In this document: positions 55,092 to 64,000 of the stretch, piece after piece | Position numbering within the stretch: the stretch's first letter is position 1 | Layout: every line of letters begins with the position of its first letter | Assembly (NCBI RefSeq): GCF_009905375.1 | Contig: NC_133650.1 | Span: forward strand, 302,471,203-302,535,202 | Reading direction: 5' to 3' | DNA from: Apium graveolens | Taxonomy: Eukaryota; Streptophyta; Magnoliopsida; Apiales; Apiaceae | DNA length: 64,000 nucleotides | The notes under the pieces: generated by a model | The model's database searches: none | Told to the model about the DNA's origin: nothing | What the model saw: only the letters and a program-made list of their open reading frames with translations | Translations under genes and position numbers: made by a program

Positions 55092-56568
55092 ACTAAAGCC
55101 AATCACTCTGATATCTAATACCCATCATGTCTTTATGACGATCAAAGTGACTTTTAGAAAGTGGCTTTATTAAAGGGTCTGCTATGTTGTTATGTGTGTC
55201 AACTCTCTCGACGTTGACATCTCCTCTTTCAACAATCTCCCTAATCAGATGAAAGTGCCGCATGACATGTTTGAAACTTTAATGAGACCTAGGTTCCTTG
55301 GCTTGTTCTATTGCTGCGTTGTTATCACAATACAACACAATAGGCTCTTCAACGCTAGGAACAACTCCCAACTCAGAAACAAATTTCCTCATCCAAACGG
55401 CTTCTTTTGCAGCCTCACTTGCAGCTATATATTCTGCTTCTGCTGTGGAGTCAGCCGTTGTAGACTGTTTGGAACTCTTCCAACTAATCACAACACCATT
55501 CAGAGTAAACACGTACCCTGACATGGATTTGCTATCACTTTCTGATTGAAAACTAGAGTCAGTATCCCTTCGCAAGTACTTAAGGATGTTTTTCACTGCT
55601 TTCCAGTGGTCTTCACCTGGATTGGACTGATATCTGCTCGTCACACTAATTGAATAAGCAACATCAGGCCTTGTATATAACATCGTGTACATGATAGATC
55701 CTATTGCTGAAGCATAAGGAATCTTACTTATACGCTCTCTTTCCTCAGGTGTCTTAGGAGACATTTTTTCGGAAAGGGACACTCCATGGCTCATCGGTAT
55801 GAGACCTCTTTTGGAGTTTTCCATGCTAAACCTTTTAAGCACTTTCTGGATGTATGTACCATGGGTAAGACCTATCTTTCTTTTAAATCTATCTCTATAG
55901 ATCTTCATACCGAGAATGTAGGACGCTTCTCCCAAGTCTTTCATGGTGAAGTTCTTTGATAGCCATACTTTGACTGATTGTAGCATCGGTATATCATTTC
56001 CTATAAGAAGTATGTCATCCACATACAATACAAGAAATATTACTGCGCTCCCACTAACCTTCTTGTAGACACATGGTTCATCTATATTTTTGATAAAACC
56101 AAACTCTTTGATTGTCTCATCAAAACGGATGTTCCATCTACGAGAAGCTTGCCTTAAACCATATATGGTTCGCAACAGCTTACATACTAGGTGTTCATTT
56201 CCCTTGGAAAGAAAACCCTCTGGCTGTGTCATATACACTTCCTCCTCAAGTTCCCCATTGAGGAAGGCCGTTTTCACGTCCATTTGACAGATCTTATAGT
56301 CGTAGTAAGCAGCAATCGCAAGCAAAATCTGAATTGAATTTAACAGGGCTACAGGCGAAAAAGTTTCATCAAAGTCAATCCCTTGCCTTTGTTTGAATCC
56401 TTTTGCCACGAGCCTGGCATTATAGGTCTCCAACTGGCCATCTGCTCCAGTCTTTCTTTTGTATATCCACTTGCACCCAATATGCTTAACACCTTCAGGC
56501 GCCTCAACCAGAGTCCATACTTGGTTGGTATACATAGATTCCATTTCGGATTTCATGGCATTATGTCA
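55092..56568 (-). pseudogene. Reverse transcriptase and RNase H of G
   Basis: The open stretch 56556-55279 gives [85 protein letters not shown] and the catalytic [11 protein letters not shown]. Then come [13 protein letters not shown] and RNase H with [40 protein letters not shown] and [21 protein letters not shown] at 55279 cuts the last part; the frame continues HVMRHFHLIREIVERGDV to DWL and TAG at 55092. A TGA at 56566-56568 lies where the family has tryptophan (DSEKW), separating it from the integrase side. Confidence 0.87.
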
Positions 56569-57700
56569 TTTCTCTGAGTCAACACTACTCATAGCCTCAT
56601 TATAGGTCACAGGGTCGTCATCATCAATGATTGAAAACTCATTGCCATTCTCAATTACAGGGCCATAATACCTCTCAGGTTGGCGAGACACTCTCCCTGT
56701 CCTACGAATGGGCTGTTCCACAGAAGGTTGTTCAGTCTGAACAGGTGTTTCCACTTGATCCGTAGTAGTTTGTGCTTCTTGAACTTCATCAAGTTCAATT
56801 TTGCTCCCACTGTTTGCTTCAAGGATAACTCCTTTTCCAAGAAGGTAGCATGTCTAGAGACAAACACCCGATGATCGGTGTAAAAGTAATACCCCAAAAT
56901 CTCTTTAGGATATCCCACGAAACTACATTTTACGGATCGAGATGCCAGCTTATCTGGGTCAACTTTCTTGACGTAAGCTGGACATCCCCAAATCTTAACG
57001 TGTTTAAGACTCGGTTTCCTTTCTTTCCATATCTCATATGAAGTTTGAGGAACAGATTTGGAAGGAACCTTATTCAGTAAATATGCTGAGGTTTCCGATG
57101 CATAACCCCATAGGAATACTGGAAGATTCGCATAGCTCATCATGGACCGAATCATGTCTAAAAAAGTTAGATTTCTCCTTTCAGATACCCCATTTAACTG
57201 TGGAGTATATAGAGGAGTCCATTGGGAGACTATACCATTTTCTTTGAGGTAATCTAGAAACTCTCCATTCAAGTATTCACCACCTCGATCTGATCGAAGA
57301 GTTATAATACTGTGTTTGGTTTGTTTCTCCACTTCATGTTTATATTCTTTGAACTTTTCAAAGGCTTCAGACTTGTATTTCATCAAATACACATATCCGA
57401 ATCTAGATCTATCATCTATGAAAGTAATGAAGTACGAAAATCCACCCGTGGCATGCGTAGACATTGGTCCACATACATCTATATGTACCAATCCTAGCAA
57501 ATCTACAGCCCTCTTTCCATGTCCACTAAATGGAGATTTGGTCATTTTACCCAATAGACATGACTCGCATGTAGGATATGATTCAAAATCAAAGGAGTCA
57601 AGTAACCCTTCCTTATGCAATGTCCGCAGTCTATTTTCACTAATATGACCTAGCCTACAGTGCAATAAATAGGTCAGATTTTCATCATCTCGTTTCTTTT
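56569..57700 (-). pseudogene. Integrase of G
   Basis: 57698-56655 reads LTYLLHCRLGHIS and YPTCESCLLGKMTKSPF (HHCC zinc region). The core has aspartates in VHIDVCGPM and LRSDRGGEYL and the glutamate in LNGVSERRNLTFLDMIRSMM. KHVKIWGCPAYVKKVDPDKL and CSFVGYPKEILGYYFY follow. A frameshift near 56820 moves the linker to the frame METPVQTEQPSVEQP, ending at the TGA 56566. A one-base shift near 57695 separates it from the protease block. This enzyme would insert the DNA copy; the catalytic residues remain but the frame is broken. Confidence 0.86.
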
Positions 57701-58225
57701 ATTAGTTTGTTCAATCTGAAGTAAATCATGCTCTACGTCGCATACATACAGACCATTATTTAAAATTCCACGTCCATAAATAACATTATCTCTAAGGATA
57801 GAACATTCATTATTCTTAATAATAAATGAAAAACCATCCAAATCCAACGTAGGGATAGAAACAATATTCCTCACAATAGAGGGAACGTAATAACAATTAT
57901 TCAAAATAATAGTCTTGCCCGTAGGTATATGTAAATTAAATGATCCTACAGATATGGCCGCAACCCTTGCTACATTGCCCATACGTAGAATCACCTCATC
58001 TTTTTCAAGAGTCCTACTTCCCTTTAGTCCTTGCAACGAATTGCAAATATCAGAACCACAGGCGGTATCTAATACCCAAGTAGAAATTTGACCTAGTGAC
58101 ATATTAACTTCGATCATGAACATGCCTGAATCAGAAGCGGTAGTCTTACTACCCTTCCTCTTCTTCAATTCTGCAAGGTAAACCTTGCAGTTTTTCTTCC
58201 AGTGCCCTAACTTGTTACAGTGAAA
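57674..58225 (-). pseudogene. Gag zinc knuckle and aspartic protease of G
   Basis: 58225-58168 reads YFHCNKLGHWKKNCKVYLAE, a CCHC knuckle whose first cysteine is tyrosine. The protease follows at 58168-57674: STWVLDTACGSDIC holds the catalytic DTA, then VILRMGNVARVAAISVG, LILNNCYYVPSIVRNIVS-like NNCYYVP and YGRGILNNGLYVCDVEHD. The stop at 57674 results from the frameshift before the integrase. Confidence 0.8.
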
Positions 58226-58296
58226 GTAAACAGTTTATTAGGATCAGTCAACTTGTGAGCATCTAGTATGCTCCGCAGTGATAGTGCAGAAGACAT
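58226..58296 (-). pseudogene. Gag start of G, internally deleted
   Basis: The ATG at 58296 opens MSSALSLRSILDAHKLTDPN, the typical beginning of copia gag. After about 22 codons the sequence jumps to the zinc knuckle region in another frame and stops at a TAG near 58221. Nearly all of gag (normally a few hundred codons) is missing, so this copy cannot make particles. Confidence 0.72.
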
Positions 58297-60127
58297 GACG
58301 AATATAGTAAATCTATAAATGATAAACACATAACAACACTTAGCAAATATTCAATTTCATTTCAAAACACTATATGAATCGGGTCTTTATTCATAAGTGT
58401 CTCCCACTAGTTAGTCTAATTTATTCAACCCCTACGTGAAAATTAAGCATTCATAATGCTAGTGGGAATATGGATCCTACATTCCATCATACAACCTCGG
58501 CTGTAGCACGAAACGTCATGTGATATTCAATAGGCAGACAACTCTTGTCAGTTACATCTTATGTTATTCCCTAATATAAATTTAGCCTCTTGAATAATTG
58601 AGTCACAGCTGTGGCACGACAAACTCAATATTCTAAGTCAAGTCTAACCCAATATTTCGTACAATTGAATCAGTCTCCAACGGCCCACGACACCGACCTT
58701 TAGATTCTAATTCAATGTACACATCTCTATGTAATAGACAAGTATTTCTTATTTCAAAATCAAAGCCCTCGGCTGTAGCACGAAACGATAATGATTTAAA
58801 AATAAGAACTACTTTCTATCATGTTGGAAGGCTATGACCGACACAAGCCCGTTGTGTCATTGGCCAATTACTACTTGATATTATTTAATTTTAGAGGGTT
58901 TATATTACGTTACAATCATAATCATATTATAAAGAGATTCTTCCTTTTAAATTAAATATTTCAAATCAATAATCGATAATCAGATGATTCCCAGATCGGA
59001 TGGAGCATTGTCAAGAGGCGTCACTTAATAACCCTTTCTTACAGATAGAAATATGTTGTTGACAGAATCATCCTTTCTCTCAATATTGAAAATTCATATT
59101 CAATTACGTGTTTCATAAACACAAGAATCTCATGATCGTATTCATAATATTTATATTAAGGTCATGAAACAATTTCACTATACTAGATTGTCTAACAAAC
59201 GCCTTATGTTAATTAAGTTCACCTAAATCTATCATCGCATGATAAACTAAGTATATATCACATATATAAGCATGAATAAACGTAAAGGTAGGCATGTTAA
59301 ATCATGTAGCATATTGGTCTAAGCATTATACATCTCTATGTATCACATGAGGCATTTAAAAGCAATTAAGACAGTCAAAAATAGCTTTAAAACACTTCTG
59401 TTAGCTATAAACAGTTCGAAACAATTTCAGAAAATATCATATAATATACCATTAGATGCGTCTCGAAAAGACGAATCCAACGGCACCAAGTACGCCCCAT
59501 TCTGAGCAGCCACGCGCCCGAAGAAGCAAATCCACGCGCTGACACGCGCTGTCAGGCACGTGTCTGACATCCGCCACGCGCCCTAAACCCTAAGCTGATG
59601 TCAGCATGACGTCATCTGATGACATCAGCATGATGTCAACACTGGTTGACCGTTGACCCGCGCGTGTCTGACACGCGCCGCGCGTTGCACACTAGCGCGT
59701 GAGCCCCACGCGCGCATGCTAGACGCGCGGTCCTTTTCCCAGGTCTGACAGTCGCCGCACTTTCTTGCACGGAATACCGTGCCGCCGTCCCTGTTCTGTC
59801 TTTCTTTCTGTGCCACCATTAAAACACAGCAGCAAAAGAACTCATATATATATAATTAACAGATTATATATATATTTAGTTACGAATTTAATTAATACAA
59901 CTTCAAAAATTCATAACAATTAACCATATATCATAAAATTATGAAAATAATACCCAAAAGATCTTCAACACTTGTAGAACCCAGATCTACAGCCAAAATT
60001 ATTCTGAGAAACGATTTCTAATCAGTCATAATTAATTCATGATATAACTTGTAAAAATCATAATTAATTCATACAAGCACATAAAATTCTGAAATTTTTA
60101 CCACAGATCTATATGCATACAACCTAT
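58297..60127 (-). other. Long untranslated leader of element G
   Basis: 1.8 kb between the primer site and gag without coding sequence. It contains a motif, CCTCGGCTGTAGCACGAAAC, at 58495 and 58768 with a degenerate copy at 58606. There is an inverted repeat TCCCACTAG/CTAGTGGGA (58402-58410, 58459-58467) and a GC-rich palindrome-rich block (59455-59790). A TA-rich stretch lies at 59845-59880. Confidence 0.65.
59455..59790. promoter_or_regulatory. GC-rich block with palindromes and bZIP/WRKY-type motifs in the leader of G
   Basis: TGACGTCA (59607-59614) is centred between perfect 10-bp arms GCTGATGTCA (59594-59603) and TGACATCAGC (59620-59629). TTGACC occurs twice at 59646-59658. GCGCGTGTC/GACACGCGC (59660-59678) is a 9-bp inverted repeat around one base. 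ACGCGC-type repeats are frequent. These match binding-site patterns of plant bZIP and WRKY factors; function is inferred only. Confidence 0.5.
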
Positions 60128-60139
60128 GCTCTGATAACA
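60128..60139 (-). other. Primer binding site of element G
   Basis: The minus strand reads TGTTATCAGAGC, one base from the usual initiator-Met site TGGTATCAGAGC, next to the LTR. Confidence 0.75.
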
Positions 60140-60140
60140 T

Positions 60141-61803
60141 TGTAGGATTTTAACTATCACGGAAGCATGGTAAAACAATTTTACACATATAAAATCCATA
60201 TAATATGCATGCAGATCGTAAATAAAATCGAGAGATCGATTTCTAACCTTTAAAAGCGATCCAAGAACAACGAGCGGAGATCCTTAGCAGCTGCTCCTCA
60301 AGTGTGAAGCACTCCACCGGTATCCACCAAGAAAACGATGTAATGAAGGAGGAGGAGGTGGAGAGAATTAGGGTTTTGTAAATCTTTTGAGTTGAGGCAA
60401 AAATAGGTTTATAATAGTATATTTATAGGCAAAATTTTCAGCTGAAAGTTGTCCCATAAAATATTATTATTATTAACCCTTTATTATTCTCACTAATAAT
60501 TAAAACATCTTTTAATTATTAATCCTTTTTATAAACACTTTAGAAATAATTCTCTCACTTGATTTAATTTCCAAAAATTAAAATCTTAGTTAATAATATT
60601 AAGAACCTTTTCTTAATTAATTTATAATCAATTAAATCTCATTTAATCAATTATTAAATTTGCCAATTAATTATTTATTTCATAAATAAATAATTATCAG
60701 CCATTATTAATTAATTCCTCCACCATTAAATCATTCTCTTTTATGGTGTGACCTTGTAGGTTCAATATTAAGCCGCGGTAGTAGAAATAAATAATAATAA
60801 AACTATTTTATCATTATTTATATAAATTCTCTAATTCATTAAATATGATTAATTAATTAATCATATTTATTCTACATCGTGAGGGATACTTCTCAGCATA
60901 TCGTGACTATCCAGATAATACGAATTCACTGCTTAGAATACTAAGAACCTATTCAGTGAATAGTTACCGTACAATTAATTCCTTTTACCCTGCAATGTCA
61001 CGATTAAATAGAAGGCATGAAACTTGTGTCAAGCCTATCTTATTTAATCACTTGCTTTCCCATTCACTATGCTTAGTTCTATTTAATATAAATTAGAAAC
61101 TCCTTTCTAATTTCATTCACTCTGGCCAGAGATTCCAGAACTAGCATAAGTGGATCAGCATTGAACATTCTCTTCCTTCACTGGAAGGGGTAGATCCTTT
61201 ATTGATCATACACTATCTTCGTATACAAATTCCTATACCCAGTAGAGCCCTTATAATTGTCCCTGGAGACTAAGAACTAAACCAAAGCATAGTTCAGTAT
61301 ACACAAGATTACTATGATGACCTCAAGTCTAAGGATACTTGTACAACTATTACTATGTGAACAACTGCTGACACGTGAGTGAACTCCATCAGTTGTTCAA
61401 CTGTGCGAGTCATGTTCAGTGAACTTATTCTATAATAAACACCTACATACTAGCTATAGTGTCACCACACAAATGTCTATAAGAACAGACATCCTTCATA
61501 ATGAAGCAAGCATAGTATGTACCGATCTTTGTGAATTATTAATTACCAGTTAGTAATCCTACGACCATGAACTATTTAAGTTTAGAGTTATCATCTTTTA
61601 GGTCTCATTATTATGATCTCATCACAATCCATAAAAAGCTTTACTCTAAACTATGGTATATCTTATTCAAACACTTAAAATAGATAGAGCCTGTAATAAA
61701 AACAAAACAAGTCTTTTATTAATATCAATAAAATCAAAACAGACTACATAAAAGTTATTCCTAAATCCTCATACATGATTGGACTTAGGACATATCTCTT
61801 TCA
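60141..61803 (-). repeat. Right LTR of G (5' LTR of the element)
   Basis: TGTAGGATTT to ATCTCTTTCA, 1663 bp. It differs from copies a and b by scattered substitutions and small indels, for example a third GGA in GGAGGAGGAGG near 60350. The sequence of F resumes at 61804. Confidence 0.9.
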
Positions 61804-62348
61804 TATTTAGCCACCAATCTTGCCTTGTTTCTGATTATTGTACCATCAGAATCAGTCTTATTTCTAAAGACCCACTTTGTGCCTACAATTGACCTATTTT
61901 TAGGTCTAGGCACCAGCTTCCACACTTCATTTCTTTCGAACTCATTTAATTTTTCTTGCATAGCCATGACCCAATCTGCATCCTTGAGTGCATCTTCCAC
62001 TTTCTTTGGCTCTTCTTTTGAAAGTAGATTATGATATAAACATTCATTCTGAGTTTCACTTTTTGTCTTTACACTATCATCAGGATTTCCAATGATCAGA
62101 TCAGGAGTGTGATCTTTGGTCAATTTTCTGGCACTGGGAAGTGTTCTTCTGGAGCTAGATGCTCCCCCTGAATTGTATGCCTCATCAAATGCATTTGAGG
62201 CTCCCCCTGAATCTGTTGTGTTATCTACTATTGAAATATTGGGACTTGACTCATGTTCATCTGATGTTGAATCAGCATTGGATTCTGAGAGATTAGATTG
62301 AGAAGAACCTTGAGATGATTCTTCAGTATTAGTACCATCAGCTGACCC
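61804..62348 (-). pseudogene. Integrase-RT linker and RT N-terminus of F
   Basis: 61804 is the G insertion point. Reading from the right: a serine-rich linker (SSQGSSQSNLSESNADSTSDEHESS), GNPDDSVKTKSETQNECLYHNLLS, then the RT start EPKKVEDALKDADWVMAMQEKLNEF, RNEVWKLVPRP, GTKWVFRNKTDSDGTIIRNKARLVAK. The last residues before the break continue in 51082-50846. A TAA near 62349 separates it from the upstream block. Confidence 0.85.
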
Positions 62349-63398
62349 TTACTGTTGCTCCTCCTCAACATGTGCAGGTTCATTAGTACAATGATTATCT
62401 TCAGAATCTGAAGGAGTGTCAGGATTTAGATCATCATGATTTGACAGTTCATTAGAGTTTGATCCAGATTCCAACAATGTATTTTCATTTGCAAAGATTA
62501 GACTTTCATAAGTGTCTTCTTCAAAACCAGGAATCTTCTTATCATCAAAAGACACATTTATGGAGACAACTACAGTGTTTGTTCTCAGATTGAAAACTCT
62601 GTATGCTCTTGATGGTGAGTATCCAACAAAAATTCCTTCATCATCTTTTGATTCAAACTTTCCTAGTTGATCAGTATGAGTTCTCAAAACAAAGCACTTA
62701 CATCCAAATACATGAAGATGTTTGAGACTGGGCTTCTTTTCTTTCAGCATCTAATAAGGAGTAACACCATATCTATTTATCAGAGTGATATTCTGAGTAT
62801 AACATATTGTGTTTACTGTTATAGCCCAAGAGTAAGTGGGTAGTTTTGCTTCTTCTAGCAGAGTTCTGCCAGCTTCAATCAAGGTTCTGTTCTTCCTCTC
62901 AACAACAACATTTTGTTGAGGTGTATCAGGAGCTGAGAATTGTTGTTCTATGCCTTTGTACTTGCAGAATTCCTCCATTTTTGAATTCTTGAATTCAATG
63001 CCATTATCACTTCTCAGAATTTTCACTTTATGAGTGGATCCATTTTCAATTTGCCTTATGTGGGCCAGAAGAATTTCTAGAGTTTCATCCTTCCTGTGTA
63101 GAAAATAAACCCAAGTATATCTAGTGAAATCATCAACAATTACGAGTGTGTACCTTTTCTTGTTGATGGACATTATGTTTGCTGGTCCAAAGAGGTCCAA
63201 GTGTAGCATGTGATATGGCTCAGAAATAGAGAATTCTGTTTTGCTTTTGAAGGATACTCTTCTTTGTTTGGATTTTTGGCAGACATCATAAAGACCATCA
63301 GATGAGTATAACATATTTGGTAATCCTCTTACAAGCTCCTTCTTGGCAAGTTCATTGATTGAATTGAAGTTGAGATGTGAGAGCTTCTTATGCCAGTT
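62349..63398 (-). pseudogene. Integrase of F
   Basis: NWHKKLSHLNFNSINELAKKELV and DVCQKSKQRRVSF form the zinc-binding part. The core has LHLDLFGPANIMS (first D), ILRSDNGIEFKN (second D) and QQNVVVERKNRTLIE (E). Then come WAITVNTICYTQN, a TAG at 62751 after VTPY where the family has glutamate, and KEKKPSLKHLHVFGCKCFVL, EGIFVGYSPSRAYRVFN. The asparagine in QQNVVVERKN replaces the usual glycine position pattern (QQNGVVERKN). Stops at 63399, 62751 and 62349 interrupt an otherwise continuous frame. Confidence 0.87.
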
Positions 63399-63815
63399 TC
63401 AGCTCTCATCTACTGATGCCTTAGAGATAAGGCAAGTAGCTTCCTTTTCAAGACTTTCATGTAGCCTTGCTTCATATATGTTACCATGTCTGTATCCTTT
63501 CAAGACAATTTTCTTTGACTTGTTATGAACAACTTCACAGTGTGAGTCATAGAATACCACATGATAACCTCTTTCAGTGATTTGACTGATGATCAGAAGA
63601 TTATGTTTCAGTCTATCCACCAGATCTACATTCTCTATTGCTACCTTTCCAATTATCAAGTTGCCATATCCCAAAGTGTGTCCTACATTTCCATCTTCAT
63701 AAGATACATCTGGGCCAACCTTCTTCTCAAATTCTAACATCAGGGATTTATTTCCAGTCTTGTGTTCTGGACATCCACTATCCAAGACAAGTGTATTTTT
63801 CTTGTTACCCTGCAA
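63399..63815 (-). pseudogene. Aspartic protease and GAG-pre-integrase region of F
   Basis: NKKNTLVLDSGCPEHKTGNKSLMLEF holds the protease active site DSG. GPDVSYEDGNVGHTLGYGNLIIG, LKHNLLIISQITERGYHVVFYD and GYRHGNIYEARL follow the order of the SIRE protease. A TGA at 63399 ends the open stretch before the integrase zinc region. Confidence 0.83.
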
Positions 63816-64000
63816 TCAGAAGAGTAATTAATTAGAAGGATTTGTAAGGACCCACACTTGTTGGGCCCTCTTTTTGGACAACTTAAGCCTTTGTGTATCA
63901 TGAGTACTTTTGACAGTTTTTCCTTTGTCAGGATTTGTCTTGTTAGAAGCAGATTTAGTAGAACCAAGAGAATTAAGCACATAAGCAACTTTATTAAATT
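63816..64000 (-). pseudogene. C-terminal end of gag of F (cut by the window edge)
   Basis: In frame with the protease, the minus strand reads KVAYVLNSLGSTKSASNKTN, then a lysine-rich stretch (SKKRAQQVWVLTNPSN), then TAA and TGA before the protease. This is the spacer and gag end of a SIRE element. The rest lies beyond the right edge. Confidence 0.6.

Larger units (their letters stand above)
50846..55521. repeat. 2338-bp tandem duplication across the F/G junction
   Basis: 50846-53183 and 53184-55521 are near-identical direct copies. The only difference I saw is CGCAAC against CACAAC near 53150/55490. Each copy holds the end of an RT fragment of F, one LTR of G, the polypurine tract and the RNase H end of G. 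The bases GA occur at both borders. A chimeric 132-codon frame (53339-52941) joins F RT to G RNase H across the joint. Confidence 0.85.
51083..61803 (-). mobile_element. Element G: Ty1/copia element with partial internal duplication
   Basis: Minus-strand copia element inserted in the RT of F. It has the right LTR 60141-61803, a primer site, a 1.8-kb leader, a gag remnant, protease, integrase, RT and RNase H, a polypurine tract, and a left LTR present twice (51083-52740, 53421-55078) because of the tandem duplication. The flanking pentamers CCTTT (51078-51082) and TATTT (61804-61808) match at three of five bases, consistent with a mutated target duplication. The right and left LTRs differ at several percent by eye, so G is older than C or E. 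Frameshifts, stops and the gag deletion make it non-autonomous. Confidence 0.87.
43037..64000 (-). mobile_element. Element F: SIRE-type Ty1/copia element with env-like region, interrupted by element G
   Basis: Minus-strand element running off the right edge. From right to left it has the end of gag, protease, integrase and RT N-terminus (64000-61804), then element G, then the rest of RT and RNase H (51082-49745). A 1.4-kb spacer, an env-like region (48333-43597), a polypurine tract and the 3' LTR (43037-43505) follow. An additional long ORF after RNase H is the mark of the SIRE/Maximus lineage. Reading across the G insertion, the RT text continues (NKARLVAK then [16 protein letters not shown]), proving that the two halves belong together. 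Several stops and frameshifts make it defective. Confidence 0.87.

Noticed and set aside
59625..59819. 64-codon frame in the GC-rich leader block of G
   Set aside because: It is a by-product of GC-rich palindromes; no motif, and no sign of a start context or homologue.

Overview
The window looks like plant nuclear DNA, probably from a eudicot. It is AT-rich and made almost entirely of nested LTR retrotransposons, with no operons, ribosome binding sites or bacterial gene structure. The element types (Tekay/Del chromovirus, Tat-type and Athila-type Ty3/gypsy, SIRE-type and other Ty1/copia) are plant lineages. I saw no intact host gene. The only non-transposon coding trace is a decayed C-terminal piece of a SEN1/UPF1-like RNA helicase at the left edge.

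Layout, left to right. 1-653: helicase pseudogene. 865-1383: element A, a copia-type LTR with a primer binding site and a broken leader. 1384-15289: element B, + strand, with two 4.2-kb LTRs and a wrecked, rearranged Tekay-like interior. 15290-25369: element C, - strand Tekay/Del element, with gag-pol in one frame broken by four stops, an extra ORF ahead of gag, and a truncated left LTR. 25370-31539 plus 42742-42972: element D, - strand Tat-type element cut off after its second RNase H. 31540-42736: element E, - strand Athila-type element, complete, with a 5-bp target duplication ACGCG, 1463-bp LTRs, an uninterrupted 1788-codon gag-pol and an extra 362-codon ORF. 43037-51082 plus 61804-64000: element F, - strand SIRE-type copia with a long env-like region; its 5' end lies beyond the window. 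51083-61803: element G, - strand copia inserted in the reverse transcriptase of F. A 2338-bp tandem duplication spans the F/G boundary.

Nesting gives the relative order: E and C went into D, and G went into F. B has unrelated sequence on its two sides and no target duplication. Together with the missing halves of A, C and D, this suggests recombination between two B-family copies that removed everything between them. Only E has all its parts uninterrupted. The most unusual observations are a GC-rich palindromic module shared between the LTR of E and the DNA upstream of its extra ORF, each followed by a TATA box; an apparent in-frame intron in the env-like region of F; the extra 5' ORF of C; the scrambled but recently spread element B; and the F/G tandem duplication. 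LTR comparisons were counted by eye and are approximate.
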